A program made the translations under genes and the position numbers. DNA of 64,000 nt, taken from Cellulosimicrobium protaetiae. Its GTDB lineage: Bacteria; Actinomycetota; Actinomycetes; Actinomycetales; Cellulomonadaceae. Each line of letters starts with the position of its first letter. Position 1 is the stretch's first letter. Below are positions 31,308 through 40,158 of this stretch, in pieces. Location of the stretch: positions 2,170,001 through 2,234,000 of the forward strand of contig NZ_CP052757.1 of NCBI RefSeq assembly GCF_009708005.2. Direction: 5' to 3'. The notes below the pieces were generated by a model. It was not told where the DNA came from, did no database searches, and saw only the letters and a program-made list of their open reading frames with translations.

Positions 31308-33558
31308 CCGCCTGTCCGAGCCGCTGACCCGCGCGGTCGGCACGCGCAGCGCGGGCCCGCTCGCGAAGCTGGGCCTCGAGACCGTCGGGGACCTCCTGCG
31401 GCACTACCCGCGACGCTACGGAGACCCGGGCCGCCTCACCGACCTCGGGGGGCTCGCGCTCGGCGAGCACGTGACGATCGTCGCGCAGGTCCGCAGCGCG
31501 ACCGTCCGGCGCATGCGCAACCGCGCGGGCGCGATCCTCGAGGCGGTCGTGACCGACGGCCCGCAGCAGCTCTCGCTCACGTTCTTCGCCAAGAGCCCCA
31601 ACGTCCTGCGCTACCACGAGCAGCGGCTCGCACCGGGGCGGCACGGGCTCTTCACGGGGGTGGTCGGGCTGTACCGGGGCACGCGCCAGCTCACGCACCC
31701 CGACTACAAGATCATCGGGGTCGACGACGACGCCGAGGACGCCGAGAGCGCCGTGCTCGAGGCGAGCCGGCCCATCCCCATCTACCCCGCGAGCGCGAGC
31801 ATCCCGAGCTGGAAGATCCAGCCCGCGGTGCGCACCGTGCTCGACCCGCTGCGCGAGGAGGACGTCCCGGACCCGCTCCCGGACGCCGTCCGGGAGCGGC
31901 ACGGGCTCGGGACCCGGCTCGAGGCGCTGCGCGACGTGCACGAGCCCTACGACGAGAAGCAGTGGCGTCGCGGGCGGGACCGGCTGCGGTACGAGGAGGC
32001 GTTCGTCCTCCAGGCGGCGCTCGCCCAGCGCCGGGTGCGGGCGGCGGCCGAGCCGGCGACGGCCCGCCCGCCGCGGGGTCCGGGGGAGTCGAGCATCCTC
32101 GCCGACTTCGACGCCGCGCTCCCGTTCACGCTGACGACGGGTCAGCGGGAGGTCGGGGAGGAGATCGCGTCGGACCTCGCGCTCGCGCGGCCCATGCAGC
32201 GGCTCCTGCAGGGCGAGGTGGGCTCCGGCAAGACGGTCGTCGCGCTGCGCGCCATGCTCCAGGTGATCGACGCCGGCGGGCAGGCGGCGCTCCTCGCCCC
32301 GACCGAGGTGCTCGCCGCGCAGCACGCGCGCACCCTGCGCGCGCTGCTCGGACCGCTCGCCGAGGGCGGGTTCCTCGGCGGCGCGGAGCACGGGACGCGC
32401 GTCGCGCTCCTCACCGGCTCGCTCGGTGCGGCGGCGCGCAAGGAGGCGCTGCTCGACGCCGCGAGCGGCGCCGCCGGGATCGTCGTCGGCACGCACGCGC
32501 TGCTGTCCGAGAACGTGCAGTTCGCCGACCTCGGCCTCGTCGTCGTGGACGAGCAGCACCGGTTCGGCGTCGAGCAGCGCGACGCGCTGCGGGCCAAGGC
32601 GCGGACGGCGCCGCACCTGCTCGTGATGACCGCGACCCCGATCCCGCGCACCGTCGCGATGACGGTGTTCGGCGACCTCGAGACGTCCTCGCTCACCGAG
32701 ATCCCGGCCGGGCGCGCCGGCATCACGACCCACGTCGTGCCCGCCGGCAACGAGGCGTGGATGGAGCGCACCTGGGCGCGCGTGCGCGAGGAGGTCGATG
32801 CCGGGCACCGCGCGTACGTGGTGTGCGCGCGCATCCACCCGGACGAGCCGGACGCGGACGGGCCGCCGAAGGGGACCGACGACTTCGACGAGGTGCCCGA
32901 CTTCCTCCTCGACCCCGACACCCCGGACGCCTCGGACCGCGCGCCCCTACGGGCCGTGCTGGAGGTCGCCGAGGAGCTGCGCGCGCACCCGCGTCTCGCC
33001 GGGCTCGACGTCGGGGTGCTGCACGGCCAGATGGCCCCGGCGGACAAGGACGCCGTGATGGCCGACTTCGCGTCGGGCGCGGTCCAGGTGCTCGTCTCGA
33101 CGACGGTCGTCGAGGTCGGCGTCGACGTGCCCGAGGCGACGGCGATGGTCGTCCTCGACGCCGACCGGTTCGGCATCTCCCAGCTCCACCAGCTCCGCGG
33201 GCGCGTCGGGCGCGGGTCCGCGGCCGGCCTGTGCCTGCTCGTGTCGACCGCGCAGCCCGGCACGCCTGCCGCGACCCGCGTCGAGACGCTCGCACGCACC
33301 ACCGACGGGTTCGAGCTCGCGACCGTCGACCTCGAGCTCCGTAGCGAGGGCGACGTCCTCGGGGCGGCGCAGTCGGGGCGCACGAGCTCCCTGCGACTCC
33401 TGCGTGTCGTCAAGGACGCGGACGTCATCGAGACCGCTCGCGCGGATGCGGCCGCCGTCGTGGGGGAGGACCCCGACCTGGCCGGCCACCCGGCGCTCGC
33501 CGCCGCGATCCGCGACCAGCTCGACCCCGAGCGCGAGGAGTTCCTCGAGCGAGCGTGA
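31300..33558 (+). CDS. recG: ATP-dependent DNA helicase RecG
   Basis: 752 aa branch-migration helicase that remodels stalled forks and recombination intermediates. N-terminal wedge/OB domain with GETVGD-like LGLETVGDLLRHYPRRYGDPG. Helicase core: LLQGEVGSGKTVVALRAML (Walker A, about 303-320), VVVDEQHRFGVEQR (motif II as DEQH, about 416), TATPIPRT (motif III), and QLHQLRGRVGRG (motif VI, about 628). ATG at 31300 overlaps fakA, so translation is coupled. Confidence 0.96.
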   Translation: MSDRLSEPLTRAVGTRSAGPLAKLGLETVGDLLRHYPRRYGDPGRLTDLGGLALGEHVTIVAQVRSATVRRMRNRAGAILEAVVTDGPQQLSLTFFAKSPNVLRYHEQRLAPGRHGLFTGVVGLYRGTRQLTHPDYKIIGVDDDAEDAESAVLEASRPIPIYPASASIPSWKIQPAVRTVLDPLREEDVPDPLPDAVRERHGLGTRLEALRDVHEPYDEKQWRRGRDRLRYEEAFVLQAALAQRRVRAAAEPATARPPRGPGESSILADFDAALPFTLTTGQREVGEEIASDLALARPMQRLLQGEVGSGKTVVALRAMLQVIDAGGQAALLAPTEVLAAQHARTLRALLGPLAEGGFLGGAEHGTRVALLTGSLGAAARKEALLDAASGAAGIVVGTHALLSENVQFADLGLVVVDEQHRFGVEQRDALRAKARTAPHLLVMTATPIPRTVAMTVFGDLETSSLTEIPAGRAGITTHVVPAGNEAWMERTWARVREEVDAGHRAYVVCARIHPDEPDADGPPKGTDDFDEVPDFLLDPDTPDASDRAPLRAVLEVAEELRAHPRLAGLDVGVLHGQMAPADKDAVMADFASGAVQVLVSTTVVEVGVDVPEATAMVVLDADRFGISQLHQLRGRVGRGSAAGLCLLVSTAQPGTPAATRVETLARTTDGFELATVDLELRSEGDVLGAAQSGRTSSLRLLRVVKDADVIETARADAAAVVGEDPDLAGHPALAAAIRDQLDPEREEFLERA

Positions 33559-33604
33559 GCGTGCGGCGCTGTCCACCGGCCGCCGCGCCGGTCGTCGTGC
33601 CCCC

Positions 33605-33646
33605 GCACCACGGCGTCGGGCATCGTGACCTCGCACCACGGCGTCG
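33605..33646. repeat. 14-bp direct repeat, 28-bp period, between recG and rsmD
   Basis: GCACCACGGCGTCG occurs at 33605-33618 and 33633-33646, exactly 28 bp apart, followed each time by (G/T)GC. It lies in a 125-bp spacer upstream of the rsmD promoter. It may be a short intergenic repeat unit. Confidence 0.6.
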
Positions 33647-33671
33647 TGCCTCGAACCCGCTGCGGCGTGTC

Positions 33672-33677
33672 TAGGCT
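33672..33677 (+). promoter_or_regulatory. -10 element TAGGCT of rsmD (leaderless type)
   Basis: TAGGCT, 6-nt gap, GTG start; no Shine-Dalgarno sequence. Confidence 0.55.
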
Positions 33678-33683
33678 GGGCGC

Positions 33684-34319
33684 GTGACGAGGATCGTGGC
33701 GGGAACGGTAGGGGGACGCACGCTGCAGGTCCCGCCGCGCGGGACGCGGCCGACGAGCGAGCGTGTCCGTGAGGCGATCTTCTCGCGCCTCGAGCACCTG
33801 GGCGTGGTCGACGACGCGCAGGTCCTCGACCTCTACGCAGGCTCGGGCGCGCTCGGTCTGGAGGCCGCGAGCCGTGGCGCCGCCGACGTGACGCTGGTCG
33901 ACTCCGCCCGGGTCGCCGCTGACGTCGCGCGTCGCAACGTCGCCGCCCTGGGCCTGAGCGGCGTGCGGGTCGTCTCCCAGCCGGCCGAGACGTTCGTCGC
34001 GGGCGTGGCGGCAGACGCTGCGCTACGGGTGGAGGTCGGCGCAGCGGACGGGTCGCCGCCCGCTGGTCGTGCGGGCCACGGCCCCTACCACCTCGTCCTC
34101 GTCGACCCGCCGTACGACGTCACCGCCGAGGCCCTCGAACGAGTCCTCCACCATCTCGCCGCGCCCGGCGTCCTCGACCCGGCCGCCGTCGTCGTCGTCG
34201 AGCGCTCGACCCGCACCCCCGAACCGGCGTGGCCCACGGGCTGGGAGCTCGTCGCGCACAAGGACTACGGCGAGACCGCGGTGTTCTTCGTCGGCCCCGA
34301 GCTCCCCGACGAGGCGTGA
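33684..34319 (+). CDS. rsmD: 16S rRNA (guanine-966 N2)-methyltransferase RsmD
   Basis: 211 aa SAM-dependent enzyme. RIVAGTVGGRTLQVPPRGTRPTSERVREAIFSRL is shown as two parts: RIVAGTVGGRTL and GTRPTSERVREAIF, the RsmD signature. VLDLYAGSGALGLEAASRGA binds SAM and LVLVDPPYD is the N-methyltransferase DPPY motif. Length is slightly above the usual 185-190 aa because of an insert around residues 110-130. rsmD-coaD is a widely conserved pair, here interrupted by a leftward acetyltransferase gene and repeats. Confidence 0.94.
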   Translation: MTRIVAGTVGGRTLQVPPRGTRPTSERVREAIFSRLEHLGVVDDAQVLDLYAGSGALGLEAASRGAADVTLVDSARVAADVARRNVAALGLSGVRVVSQPAETFVAGVAADAALRVEVGAADGSPPAGRAGHGPYHLVLVDPPYDVTAEALERVLHHLAAPGVLDPAAVVVVERSTRTPEPAWPTGWELVAHKDYGETAVFFVGPELPDEA

Positions 34320-34340
34320 TCACCCCCCGCCCAGGGCCGA

Positions 34341-34414
34341 GATGGAACCGCAGTCGCGTGAGGTAGAACCGTGGTTGCCCGAGATAGAACGCTGGTGACG
34401 CGCGACTGCGGTTC
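34341..34414. repeat. Three degenerate 20-bp tandem units inside a 14-bp inverted repeat
   Basis: Three successive units begin GAGATGGAACCG (34341), GAGGTAGAACCG (34360) and GAGATAGAACGC (34381) at about 20-bp spacing. The outermost sequences GAACCGCAGTCGCG (34345-34358) and CGCGACTGCGGTTC (34401-34414) are perfect inverted repeats. Located between the convergent rsmD and acetyltransferase stops. Looks like a dispersed intergenic palindromic element; it may also serve as terminator. Confidence 0.65.
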
Positions 34415-34434
34415 TCCCTCGGCTGACGCCGCCG

Positions 34435-35175
34435 TCAGGCCGAGGGTGCGTGGGTCTCGTCCTGGGCGAGGAGACCGACGGGGACCGTTGCGAGGTCTGC
34501 GGGGTCGGTCGGGTCCACGAGCGCGACGCGGTCGCCGCTCGCGGCGTGGAGCAGGCGGCGGGTCGCGGCGTCGTCCGCGAGGGTGCCCTCGCTCGCGCGG
34601 AGGTTCTCGGCGAGGAACGCGCGCAGCGGGGCCGCGGGGACGTCGTCGGCGGTGCCCGGCCCGAGCGGGAACGACACGAGCAGGAGGGCGGGAACTCGTT
34701 CGCCGGAAGGTCCGTCGCCGGGCTGGAAGTAGGGGAGCGCGAGGACGCGCGCGCTGAGCCGCGCGTAGAACCGCAGACGCGCGACGGGGTCGCCGTGCGC
34801 CTCGCTGCCCGTGTGGTGCGCGGGGTGCTCGACCTCCCCGACGACGAGCAGCGGGTCGAGCGCGCGCCAGTCGGCGAGGGCGGCGGCGACGAGCCGGCCG
34901 CCCGTCCCGCCGCCGCGCCGGCCGGGCGCGATGGCGAGGTAGAGGACGAGGAGGACGCGCGCGTCGGGGAACCACTCGCCGACGACGCCCGCGACGACGC
35001 GTCCGTCCTCCACCACGCCGAGGCTGCGCAGGCGTCCGGTCGCGTGGTCGACGAGGAGCTCGTCCTCGTCCATGAGCTCGGCGGGCGGGAAGGACGGCGC
35101 GAGCACGTCGCGGTGCAGCGAGCGCACCAGCGCGGGGCTGTCGAGCGGGACGACGGGTCTCTCCGGTGAGGTCAC
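34435..35175 (-). CDS. GNAT-like acetyltransferase
   Basis: 246 aa. LYLAIAPGRRGGGTGGRLVAAALADW is seen as LYLAIAPGRRGGGTG plus GRLVAAALADW, a motif-A acetyl-CoA loop; FYARLSARVLALPYFQP and the C-terminal extension resemble actinobacterial GNAT proteins of unknown substrate. GTG at 35175 is supported by CACGAT 6 nt upstream and by loss of coding character above it. Inserted between rsmD and coaD on the opposite strand. Confidence 0.75.
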   Translation of the reverse strand: MTSPERPVVPLDSPALVRSLHRDVLAPSFPPAELMDEDELLVDHATGRLRSLGVVEDGRVVAGVVGEWFPDARVLLVLYLAIAPGRRGGGTGGRLVAAALADWRALDPLLVVGEVEHPAHHTGSEAHGDPVARLRFYARLSARVLALPYFQPGDGPSGERVPALLLVSFPLGPGTADDVPAAPLRAFLAENLRASEGTLADDAATRRLLHAASGDRVALVDPTDPADLATVPVGLLAQDETHAPSA

Positions 35176-35296
35176 GCCCCCATCGTGTCGCGGGTGCGCG
35201 CCGGGCGCCCGCCCGCGTCCGACCGCTCCACGCCGGCTCCCGGGCGGGTTGGGCGGCGACCGGTCGTGGCGCCGGGGTACGGGCGGCACCGTGTAC

Positions 35297-35302
35297 TACC
35301 GT
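35297..35302 (+). promoter_or_regulatory. -10 element TACCGT of coaD (leaderless type)
   Basis: TACCGT, 6-nt gap, GTG start of coaD. Confidence 0.5.
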
Positions 35303-35308
35303 GACGAG

Positions 35309-35809
35309 GTGACCACAGCCGTCTGTCCCGGGTCGTTCGACCCGATCACCCTGGGCCACCTCGACATCGTCCGACGCGCCCGCGTGCTCTTCGACGACGT
35401 CGTCGTCGGCGTCGCGCGGAACGCGTCGAAGTCGGCGCTGCTGAGCGTCGACGAGCGCGTCGCGCTGGCTCGTGCCGCGGTCGACGGCGCCGGGCTGGAC
35501 GGTGTCCGTGTGGAGGTCGTGCCGGGGCTCCTGGTGGACTTCTGCCGGGAGGTCGGCGCGGGCGCCGTGGTCAAGGGTCTGCGCGGTGGCGCGGACTTCG
35601 ACGCCGAGCTGCCGATGGCGCTCATGAACCGCCACCTGGCTGGCGTCGAGACCGTGTTCGTCGCGGGAGACGCCGCGCTGCTGCACGTCGCGTCGTCGCT
35701 CGTGAAGGACATCGCGCGATACGGGGGACCGGTCGACGACCTGGTCCCACCGGGGGTGGGTGACGCCGTCCGTGCGGCGCTGGCACGGGTGCAGGGGAGC
35801 AGCAGGTGA
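35309..35809 (+). CDS. coaD: Phosphopantetheine adenylyltransferase
   Basis: 166 aa cytosolic enzyme forming dephospho-CoA. VCPGSFDPITLGHLDIVRRA carries the T/HxGH nucleotidyl-transfer motif; VVKGLRGGADFDAELPMALMN and SSLVKDIARYGG are characteristic. GTG at 35309 fits both the family start and TACCGT 6 nt upstream. Overlaps the next gene by 4 bp (GTGA). Confidence 0.96.
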   Translation: MTTAVCPGSFDPITLGHLDIVRRARVLFDDVVVGVARNASKSALLSVDERVALARAAVDGAGLDGVRVEVVPGLLVDFCREVGAGAVVKGLRGGADFDAELPMALMNRHLAGVETVFVAGDAALLHVASSLVKDIARYGGPVDDLVPPGVGDAVRAALARVQGSSR

Positions 35810-36417
35810 GCACGACGGGAAGGACCGGGTACGTGAGCGAGCAGCAGGACCGGCGGGTGACGCACGAGGACCGCGCGACCGAGGAGGCGCAGGTCGGGTT
35901 GAACGCGATCCTCGACGACCTGGCGAACCTCGTCGAGACGGCGCGCGCGATGCCCATGTCGTCGTCGGTGCTCGTGCACAAGGGCGACGCCGTCGCGCTC
36001 CTCGACGAGCTGCGCGGTGCCCTGCCGGAGCAGCTGGCGCACGCGGACGAGGTCCTCGCCCAGGCGGACGACGTCCTCGAGGACGCGCACCGGCAGGCGG
36101 AGGAGATCCTCACGACGGCGCGGGCACGGGCGATCGAGCTCGTGCAGGCGGAGCAGGTGGTCGTGCAGGCGGAGTCGCGGGCCCGGGAGATCGTCGACGA
36201 GGCCGAGGAGGCCGCGGCAGCGCTCCGGCGCGACGCCGACGACTACTGCGACCGTCGGCTCGCGGACTTCGAGGTCGACCTCGGCAAGCTGCTCGCGCAG
36301 GTGCAGGGCGGTCGCGCGAAGCTCGCGGACCGCCTCGGGGACCACGTCGCCGCGCCGGAGGAGTCGCCGTTCCCGGCGACGATGCGTGAGCGCACGGGCG
36401 ACCGCGCGGCGCGCTGA
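35806..36417 (+). CDS. sepIVA: SepIVA-like DivIVA-family coiled-coil protein
   Basis: 203 aa, predominantly coiled coil (about residues 60-180: ADEVLAQADDVLEDAHRQAE, ARAIELVQAEQVVVQAESRA). Opening part LNAILDDLANLVETARAMPMSSSV and its place just before DUF177-rpmF-rnc match SepIVA, the mycobacterial septation protein of the DivIVA class. Expected at the inner membrane near septum or pole. Symbol by context and resemblance. Start GTG overlaps coaD stop. Confidence 0.82.
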   Translation: MSTTGRTGYVSEQQDRRVTHEDRATEEAQVGLNAILDDLANLVETARAMPMSSSVLVHKGDAVALLDELRGALPEQLAHADEVLAQADDVLEDAHRQAEEILTTARARAIELVQAEQVVVQAESRAREIVDEAEEAAAALRRDADDYCDRRLADFEVDLGKLLAQVQGGRAKLADRLGDHVAAPEESPFPATMRERTGDRAAR

Positions 36418-36518
36418 GGTCCGCACCGGGCAGGGGCCCGGTGGTCGTGGCGCCGACGGCCGGTGCTGCGCTCGGCAGGGAGGTGCGGGGCAGGTGGCGG
36501 CGCGACCGTCCCGTGACG

Positions 36519-36524
36519 TAAGAT
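36519..36524 (+). promoter_or_regulatory. -10 element TAAGAT upstream of the DUF177-rpmF-rnc operon
   Basis: TGACG-TAAGAT at 36513-36524 is the best -10 in the 238-bp spacer; no clear -35. It implies a leader of about 125 nt before the DUF177 gene. Confidence 0.5.
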
Positions 36525-36655
36525 CGATGTTTGGCTCGGCGCGTCACGCGTCGGCCAGTGCCGGGCAGCCGCCGTCGAGCGGTCGCCGGCCCCGACCATC
36601 GTTGACCACCGTCCGCAGGCCGTCGTGCCCGTGGGAACCGGACCAGGAGCGCGCC

Positions 36656-37240
36656 ATCACCTCCGAGAAGACGTCGCCGCTCGTGCTCGACACGCACGAG
36701 CTCGGTCGGCGACCCGGGAGCATGCGGACGGTCGTCGCGACCGTCCCTGCGCCCGCCGACCTGGGCACGGCCGTGATCGGGATCCCCGAGGGCAGCGAGC
36801 TCGAGCTCGACCTGCGCCTCGAGGCGGTCATGGAGGGCGTGCTGGTCTCGGGGACGGTGACGGGCCACGCGGTCGGGGAGTGCGCGCGCTGCCTCGACAC
36901 GGTCCACGAGGACGTCACGGTCGAGCTCGGGGAGCTCTTCGCCTACCCCGAGCGCGCGAAGGCCGCCCAGGAGTCGGGCGACGACCTCGAGGACGCCGAG
37001 GACGTCTACGACCTCGACGGTGACCTCGCTGACATCGAGCCCGCGCTACGGGATTCGGTCGTCACTGCACTACCATTCAGTCCGGTGTGCCGAGCGGACT
37101 GCCCGGGGCTGTGCTCCGAGTGCGGGGCGCGTCTCGCGGACGACCCCGGGCACGCACACGAACTCGTCGACCCTCGCTGGTCGGCGCTGGAGAGCATGTT
37201 CGACACCTCGAACGTGTCCGACGAGACGAAAGAGAGCTAG
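36656..37240 (+). CDS. DUF177 (YceD) family protein; start codon possibly ATC
   Basis: About 194 aa. [16 protein letters not shown] opens the conserved part; [20 protein letters not shown], then [16 protein letters not shown] with a CxxC-rich zinc-like cluster, and the usual acidic C-terminal end. YceD proteins work with rpmF and rRNA/50S biogenesis and precede rpmF here by 2 bp. No ATG/GTG/TTG fits the expected N-terminus: the best Shine-Dalgarno (AGGAG) stands 6 nt before an ATC that would give (M)[11 protein letters not shown]. Canonical alternatives are TTG 36602 (longer) and GTG 36683 (shorter, inside the conserved start). Confidence 0.85.
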   Translation: MTSEKTSPLVLDTHELGRRPGSMRTVVATVPAPADLGTAVIGIPEGSELELDLRLEAVMEGVLVSGTVTGHAVGECARCLDTVHEDVTVELGELFAYPERAKAAQESGDDLEDAEDVYDLDGDLADIEPALRDSVVTALPFSPVCRADCPGLCSECGARLADDPGHAHELVDPRWSALESMFDTSNVSDETKES

Positions 37241-37242
37241 CC

Positions 37243-37437
37243 GTGGCTGTTCCGAAGCGCAAGATGTCGCGCAGCAACACCCGTGCGCGTCGTTCGCAGT
37301 GGAAGACGACCGCCGCGAACCTCACCACCTGCCCGCAGTGCAAGGGCGACAAGCTGTCGCACGCGGCGTGCCCGACGTGCGGTACCTACAAGGGCCGCCA
37401 GTACGCCGAGGCGCTGCGCACCGAGCACGCAGGCTGA
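37243..37437 (+). CDS. rpmF: 50S ribosomal protein L32, zinc form
   Basis: 64 aa. [17 protein letters not shown] is the standard L32 start; [18 protein letters not shown] gives the four Cys ligands (C+ form). GTG start 2 bp after the DUF177 stop, 5 bp before rnc: one transcript coupling ribosome assembly to RNase III. Confidence 0.96.
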   Translation: MAVPKRKMSRSNTRARRSQWKTTAANLTTCPQCKGDKLSHAACPTCGTYKGRQYAEALRTEHAG

Positions 37438-37442
37438 GGCGC

Positions 37443-38192
37443 GTGGCACCGGCTGCACCGGCATCCGGTCTTCTCGAGAAGCTCGGGGTCCATCTGGACC
37501 CCGAGCTTCTCGTGCTTGCGCTCACGCACCGGTCGTTCGCGCACGAGAACGGCGGCATCCCCACGAACGAGCGTCTCGAGTTCCTCGGTGACACCGTCCT
37601 GGGCCTCGTCGTCACGGAGACCCTCTACCGACGGCACCCCGACCTGTCCGAGGGCGAGCTCGCCAAGATGCGCGCCGCGACCGTGTCGCAGAAGTCGCTC
37701 GCGGCGATCGCGCGGAGGCTCGGCCTGGGTCAGTACGTGCTGCTCGGCAAGGGGGAGATCCGCACGCGCGGCAACGACAAGGACTCGATCCTGTCCGACA
37801 CCGTCGAGGCGATCATCGGCGCGGTCTACCTGAGCCACGGCCTCGAGCCCGCGCGCGGGCTCGTGCTGCAGCTCGTCGAGCCGACGCTGTCCGCGGCGGC
37901 CGGGCTGGGTGCCGGGCTCGACTGGAAGACGTCGCTCCAGGAGGCCGCGGCCGCGGCGGGCCTGAGCGCTCCCTCCTACTCGAGCGACGCCGTCGGACCC
38001 GACCACGCACGCGTCTTCACGTCGTACGTCCACCTCGACGGCCGCCTGTACGGCACCGGCAGCGGGACCGCCAAGAAGTACGCCGAGCAGGAGGCCGCCG
38101 AGCGCGCCTACCGGGCTCTGGCGACCGAGCAGGCGGAGAAGCGCTCGGCCGACGAGCGCCCGGCGGAGGCGGTCGAGGACGCCGGTGCCTGA
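37443..38192 (+). CDS. rnc: Ribonuclease III
   Basis: 249 aa dsRNA endonuclease for rRNA and mRNA processing. The signature [16 protein letters not shown] (catalytic Glu/Asp) is intact, as is [16 protein letters not shown] with the metal-binding DxxEA. The dsRNA-binding domain runs from about 165 ([14 protein letters not shown]) to 235 ([19 protein letters not shown]). Overlaps mutM by 8 bp. Confidence 0.95.
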   Translation: MAPAAPASGLLEKLGVHLDPELLVLALTHRSFAHENGGIPTNERLEFLGDTVLGLVVTETLYRRHPDLSEGELAKMRAATVSQKSLAAIARRLGLGQYVLLGKGEIRTRGNDKDSILSDTVEAIIGAVYLSHGLEPARGLVLQLVEPTLSAAAGLGAGLDWKTSLQEAAAAAGLSAPSYSSDAVGPDHARVFTSYVHLDGRLYGTGSGTAKKYAEQEAAERAYRALATEQAEKRSADERPAEAVEDAGA

Positions 38193-39138
38193 GCTGCCCG
38201 AGGTCGAGACCGTCCGGGACGGTCTCGCCCGCCACGTGCTGGGCGCCCGGGTCGTCGACGTCGAGGTGCTGCGCGACTACAGCGTGCGGCGACACGACGG
38301 CGGCCCGGCCGGCTTCCGGGACCAGCTCCTCGGCCAGCGGCTCGTCAGCGCCGTCCGGCGCGGCAAGTTCCTCTGGCTCCCGCTCGTCCCGGGCGGTGCG
38401 GAGGAGAGGCCGGACGACGACCCGGCGGCCGCGCTCCTGGCGCACCTGGGGATGTCGGGCCAGCTCCTCGTGCGCTCGGGGCCGGGCCTCGGCGAGCGGT
38501 CGCCCCACCTGCGCGTGCGGCTCGTGCTCGAGCCCGACGGCGCGGGCCCGGCGGGCGCGCTCGCGCTCGACTTCGTCGACCAGCGCACGTTCGGGCACCT
38601 GTCCGTCCAGGATCTCGTGCCCACGCCCGACGGCGCCCCGGGCGGCCTCGGGTCCGACCTCGCCGCGGTCCCCGGCCCGGTCGCGCACATCGGCCGCGAC
38701 CTGCTCGACCCCGCGCTGCGGCGCGACGACGTCGTGGACGCGATCCGTCGTCGTCGGACGGGGGTGAAGCGTGCCCTGCTCGACCAGACGGTCGTTTCCG
38801 GGGTGGGCAACATCTACGCGGACGAGGCGCTGTGGCGAGCGCGCCTGCACTTCGCGCGCGCCACCGACACGCTGCGCCGCCCGGAGGCGCACCGTCTCCT
38901 GGACGCGGCTGCGGAGGTCATGACCGAGGCGCTCGCTCAGGGCGGCACGAGCTTCGACGCGCTGTACGTCAACGTCAACGGGCAGTCGGGCTACTTCTCG
39001 CGCTCGCTCGCGGTGTACGGGCAGGAGGGCGAGCCGTGCCCGCGCTGCGGGGCGCCGGTGCGTCGCGACGAGTTCATGAACCGGTCGTCCTACACGTGCC
39101 CGCGCTGCCAGCCGCGCCCGCGCAACGGCCGCTGGTGA
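38185..39138 (+). CDS. mutM: Formamidopyrimidine-DNA glycosylase
   Basis: 317 aa base-excision repair enzyme removing 8-oxoguanine and formamidopyrimidines. The N-terminus [13 protein letters not shown] supplies the catalytic Pro-Glu. The H2TH region is [20 protein letters not shown], and the C-terminal zinc finger is [20 protein letters not shown] with a second CPRC. It is longer than the usual 270-290 aa owing to inserts near residues 70-80 and 150-165. GTG start inside rnc. Ends the operon at a 25-bp inverted repeat. Confidence 0.94.
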   Translation: MPELPEVETVRDGLARHVLGARVVDVEVLRDYSVRRHDGGPAGFRDQLLGQRLVSAVRRGKFLWLPLVPGGAEERPDDDPAAALLAHLGMSGQLLVRSGPGLGERSPHLRVRLVLEPDGAGPAGALALDFVDQRTFGHLSVQDLVPTPDGAPGGLGSDLAAVPGPVAHIGRDLLDPALRRDDVVDAIRRRRTGVKRALLDQTVVSGVGNIYADEALWRARLHFARATDTLRRPEAHRLLDAAAEVMTEALAQGGTSFDALYVNVNGQSGYFSRSLAVYGQEGEPCPRCGAPVRRDEFMNRSSYTCPRCQPRPRNGRW

Positions 39139-39151
39139 CCTGCCCCCGGCT

Positions 39152-39216
39152 CCGCTGAGTGCATGAAATAGTCGCGCTCGATCGACTCGAACGCGACTAT
39201 TTCATGCACTCAGCGG
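39152..39216. repeat. 25-bp perfect inverted repeat with a 15-nt loop behind mutM
   Basis: Left arm 39152-39176 (CCGCTGAGTGCATGAAATAG then TCGCG) is exactly complementary to right arm 39192-39216. The right arm touches the stop codon of the convergent dehydrogenase gene. AT-richer in the middle than anything nearby. Could act as a bidirectional terminator, but its length, perfection and the AGTCGCG/CGCGACT core shared with the element at 34345-34414 suggest a mobile or dispersed palindromic repeat. Confidence 0.75.
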
Positions 39217-40158
39217 TCAGCGGGGGACGACGTTGCGGAGCTCGCGGCCGGCGCGGAGCGCGTCGAGGTTGGCGTTCACGAGGTCCGACCCGTGCTGGGG
39301 TCGGTTGCCCGCGACGTGCGGGGTGAGGATCAGGTGCGGGGCGTCCCACAGGGGTGACCCCTCCGGGAGGGGCTCGGTCTCGGTGACGTCCAGGGCCGCG
39401 CCGCCCAGACGCCCCTCCCGCAGCGCGGCGACGAGCGCGTCCTCGTCCACGGTGGCGCCGCGGCCGACGTTGACGAAGACCGCGTGGTCGGGGAGCTGGT
39501 CGATCCGGGCGGCGTCGAGCGCGCGCCGTGTCGTGCCGAGCGCGGGCAGCAGGGAGACGAGGACGTCCGTCGTCGCGAGCACGTCCGGCAGGTCGTCGTC
39601 GGTCACGACGGGAAAGCCGTGGCGCTCGCCGCGACTGCCCGCGACGCCCATGACCTCGGCGCCCAGGGCGGCGAGGAGCGGCGCGAGCCGTGCGGCGATC
39701 GAGCCGAACCCCCAGATCGTCACGCGCGCACCGTCGAGCGTGTAGCGCGACGCGGTGGCCGGGTCGGCCTGCGCCCGGTTCACGACGGCGTCCCACCGGT
39801 GCTCGCGCTGCGCGGCACCGAGCACGTCGAGGCGCCGCACCGCCGCGAGGACGAGCGCGAGCGCGTGCTCGGCGACCGGGCCGTCGTGGAGCGAACGACC
39901 CGACGTGATCGTCACGTCCGGGCCGAACCCGGCCGCGAGGACGGCGTCAGGACCGGCGGCGAGCGTCTGGACCCAGCGCAGGCGCGTGAGCCGCGCGGCG
40001 GCGTCGGCGAGGTTCCCGGGGGTGTTGCCCCAGACCACGAGCACCTCGGCGTCGGCGTCCGCGGGCCGGAACGGCGCCTCGGCGTCGTAGCGGACGACGT
40101 CGTCGCCGGGACCCCCGGGCACGTCGAGGGCGATGGTGCCGGGCACGAGGATCTTCAC
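39217..40158 (-). CDS. D-isomer-specific 2-hydroxyacid dehydrogenase
   Basis: 313 aa NAD(P)-dependent reductase. NAD-binding VTIWGFGSIAARLAPLLAAL (about 145-164). The catalytic triad of the family is visible: Arg in SLLPAL...FVNVGRGATVDEDAL context, Glu in VTETEPLPEGSPLWDAP, and His in LTPHVAGNRP. Could be a glyoxylate/hydroxypyruvate-type or other 2-oxoacid reductase. GTG at 40158 with CAGGAG upstream. Single gene. Confidence 0.87.
   Translation of the reverse strand: MKILVPGTIALDVPGGPGDDVVRYDAEAPFRPADADAEVLVVWGNTPGNLADAAARLTRLRWVQTLAAGPDAVLAAGFGPDVTITSGRSLHDGPVAEHALALVLAAVRRLDVLGAAQREHRWDAVVNRAQADPATASRYTLDGARVTIWGFGSIAARLAPLLAALGAEVMGVAGSRGERHGFPVVTDDDLPDVLATTDVLVSLLPALGTTRRALDAARIDQLPDHAVFVNVGRGATVDEDALVAALREGRLGGAALDVTETEPLPEGSPLWDAPHLILTPHVAGNRPQHGSDLVNANLDALRAGRELRNVVPR

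Noticed and set aside
33605-33646. CRISPR array
   Set aside because: Only two 14-bp copies; no further units and no cas genes anywhere in the window.
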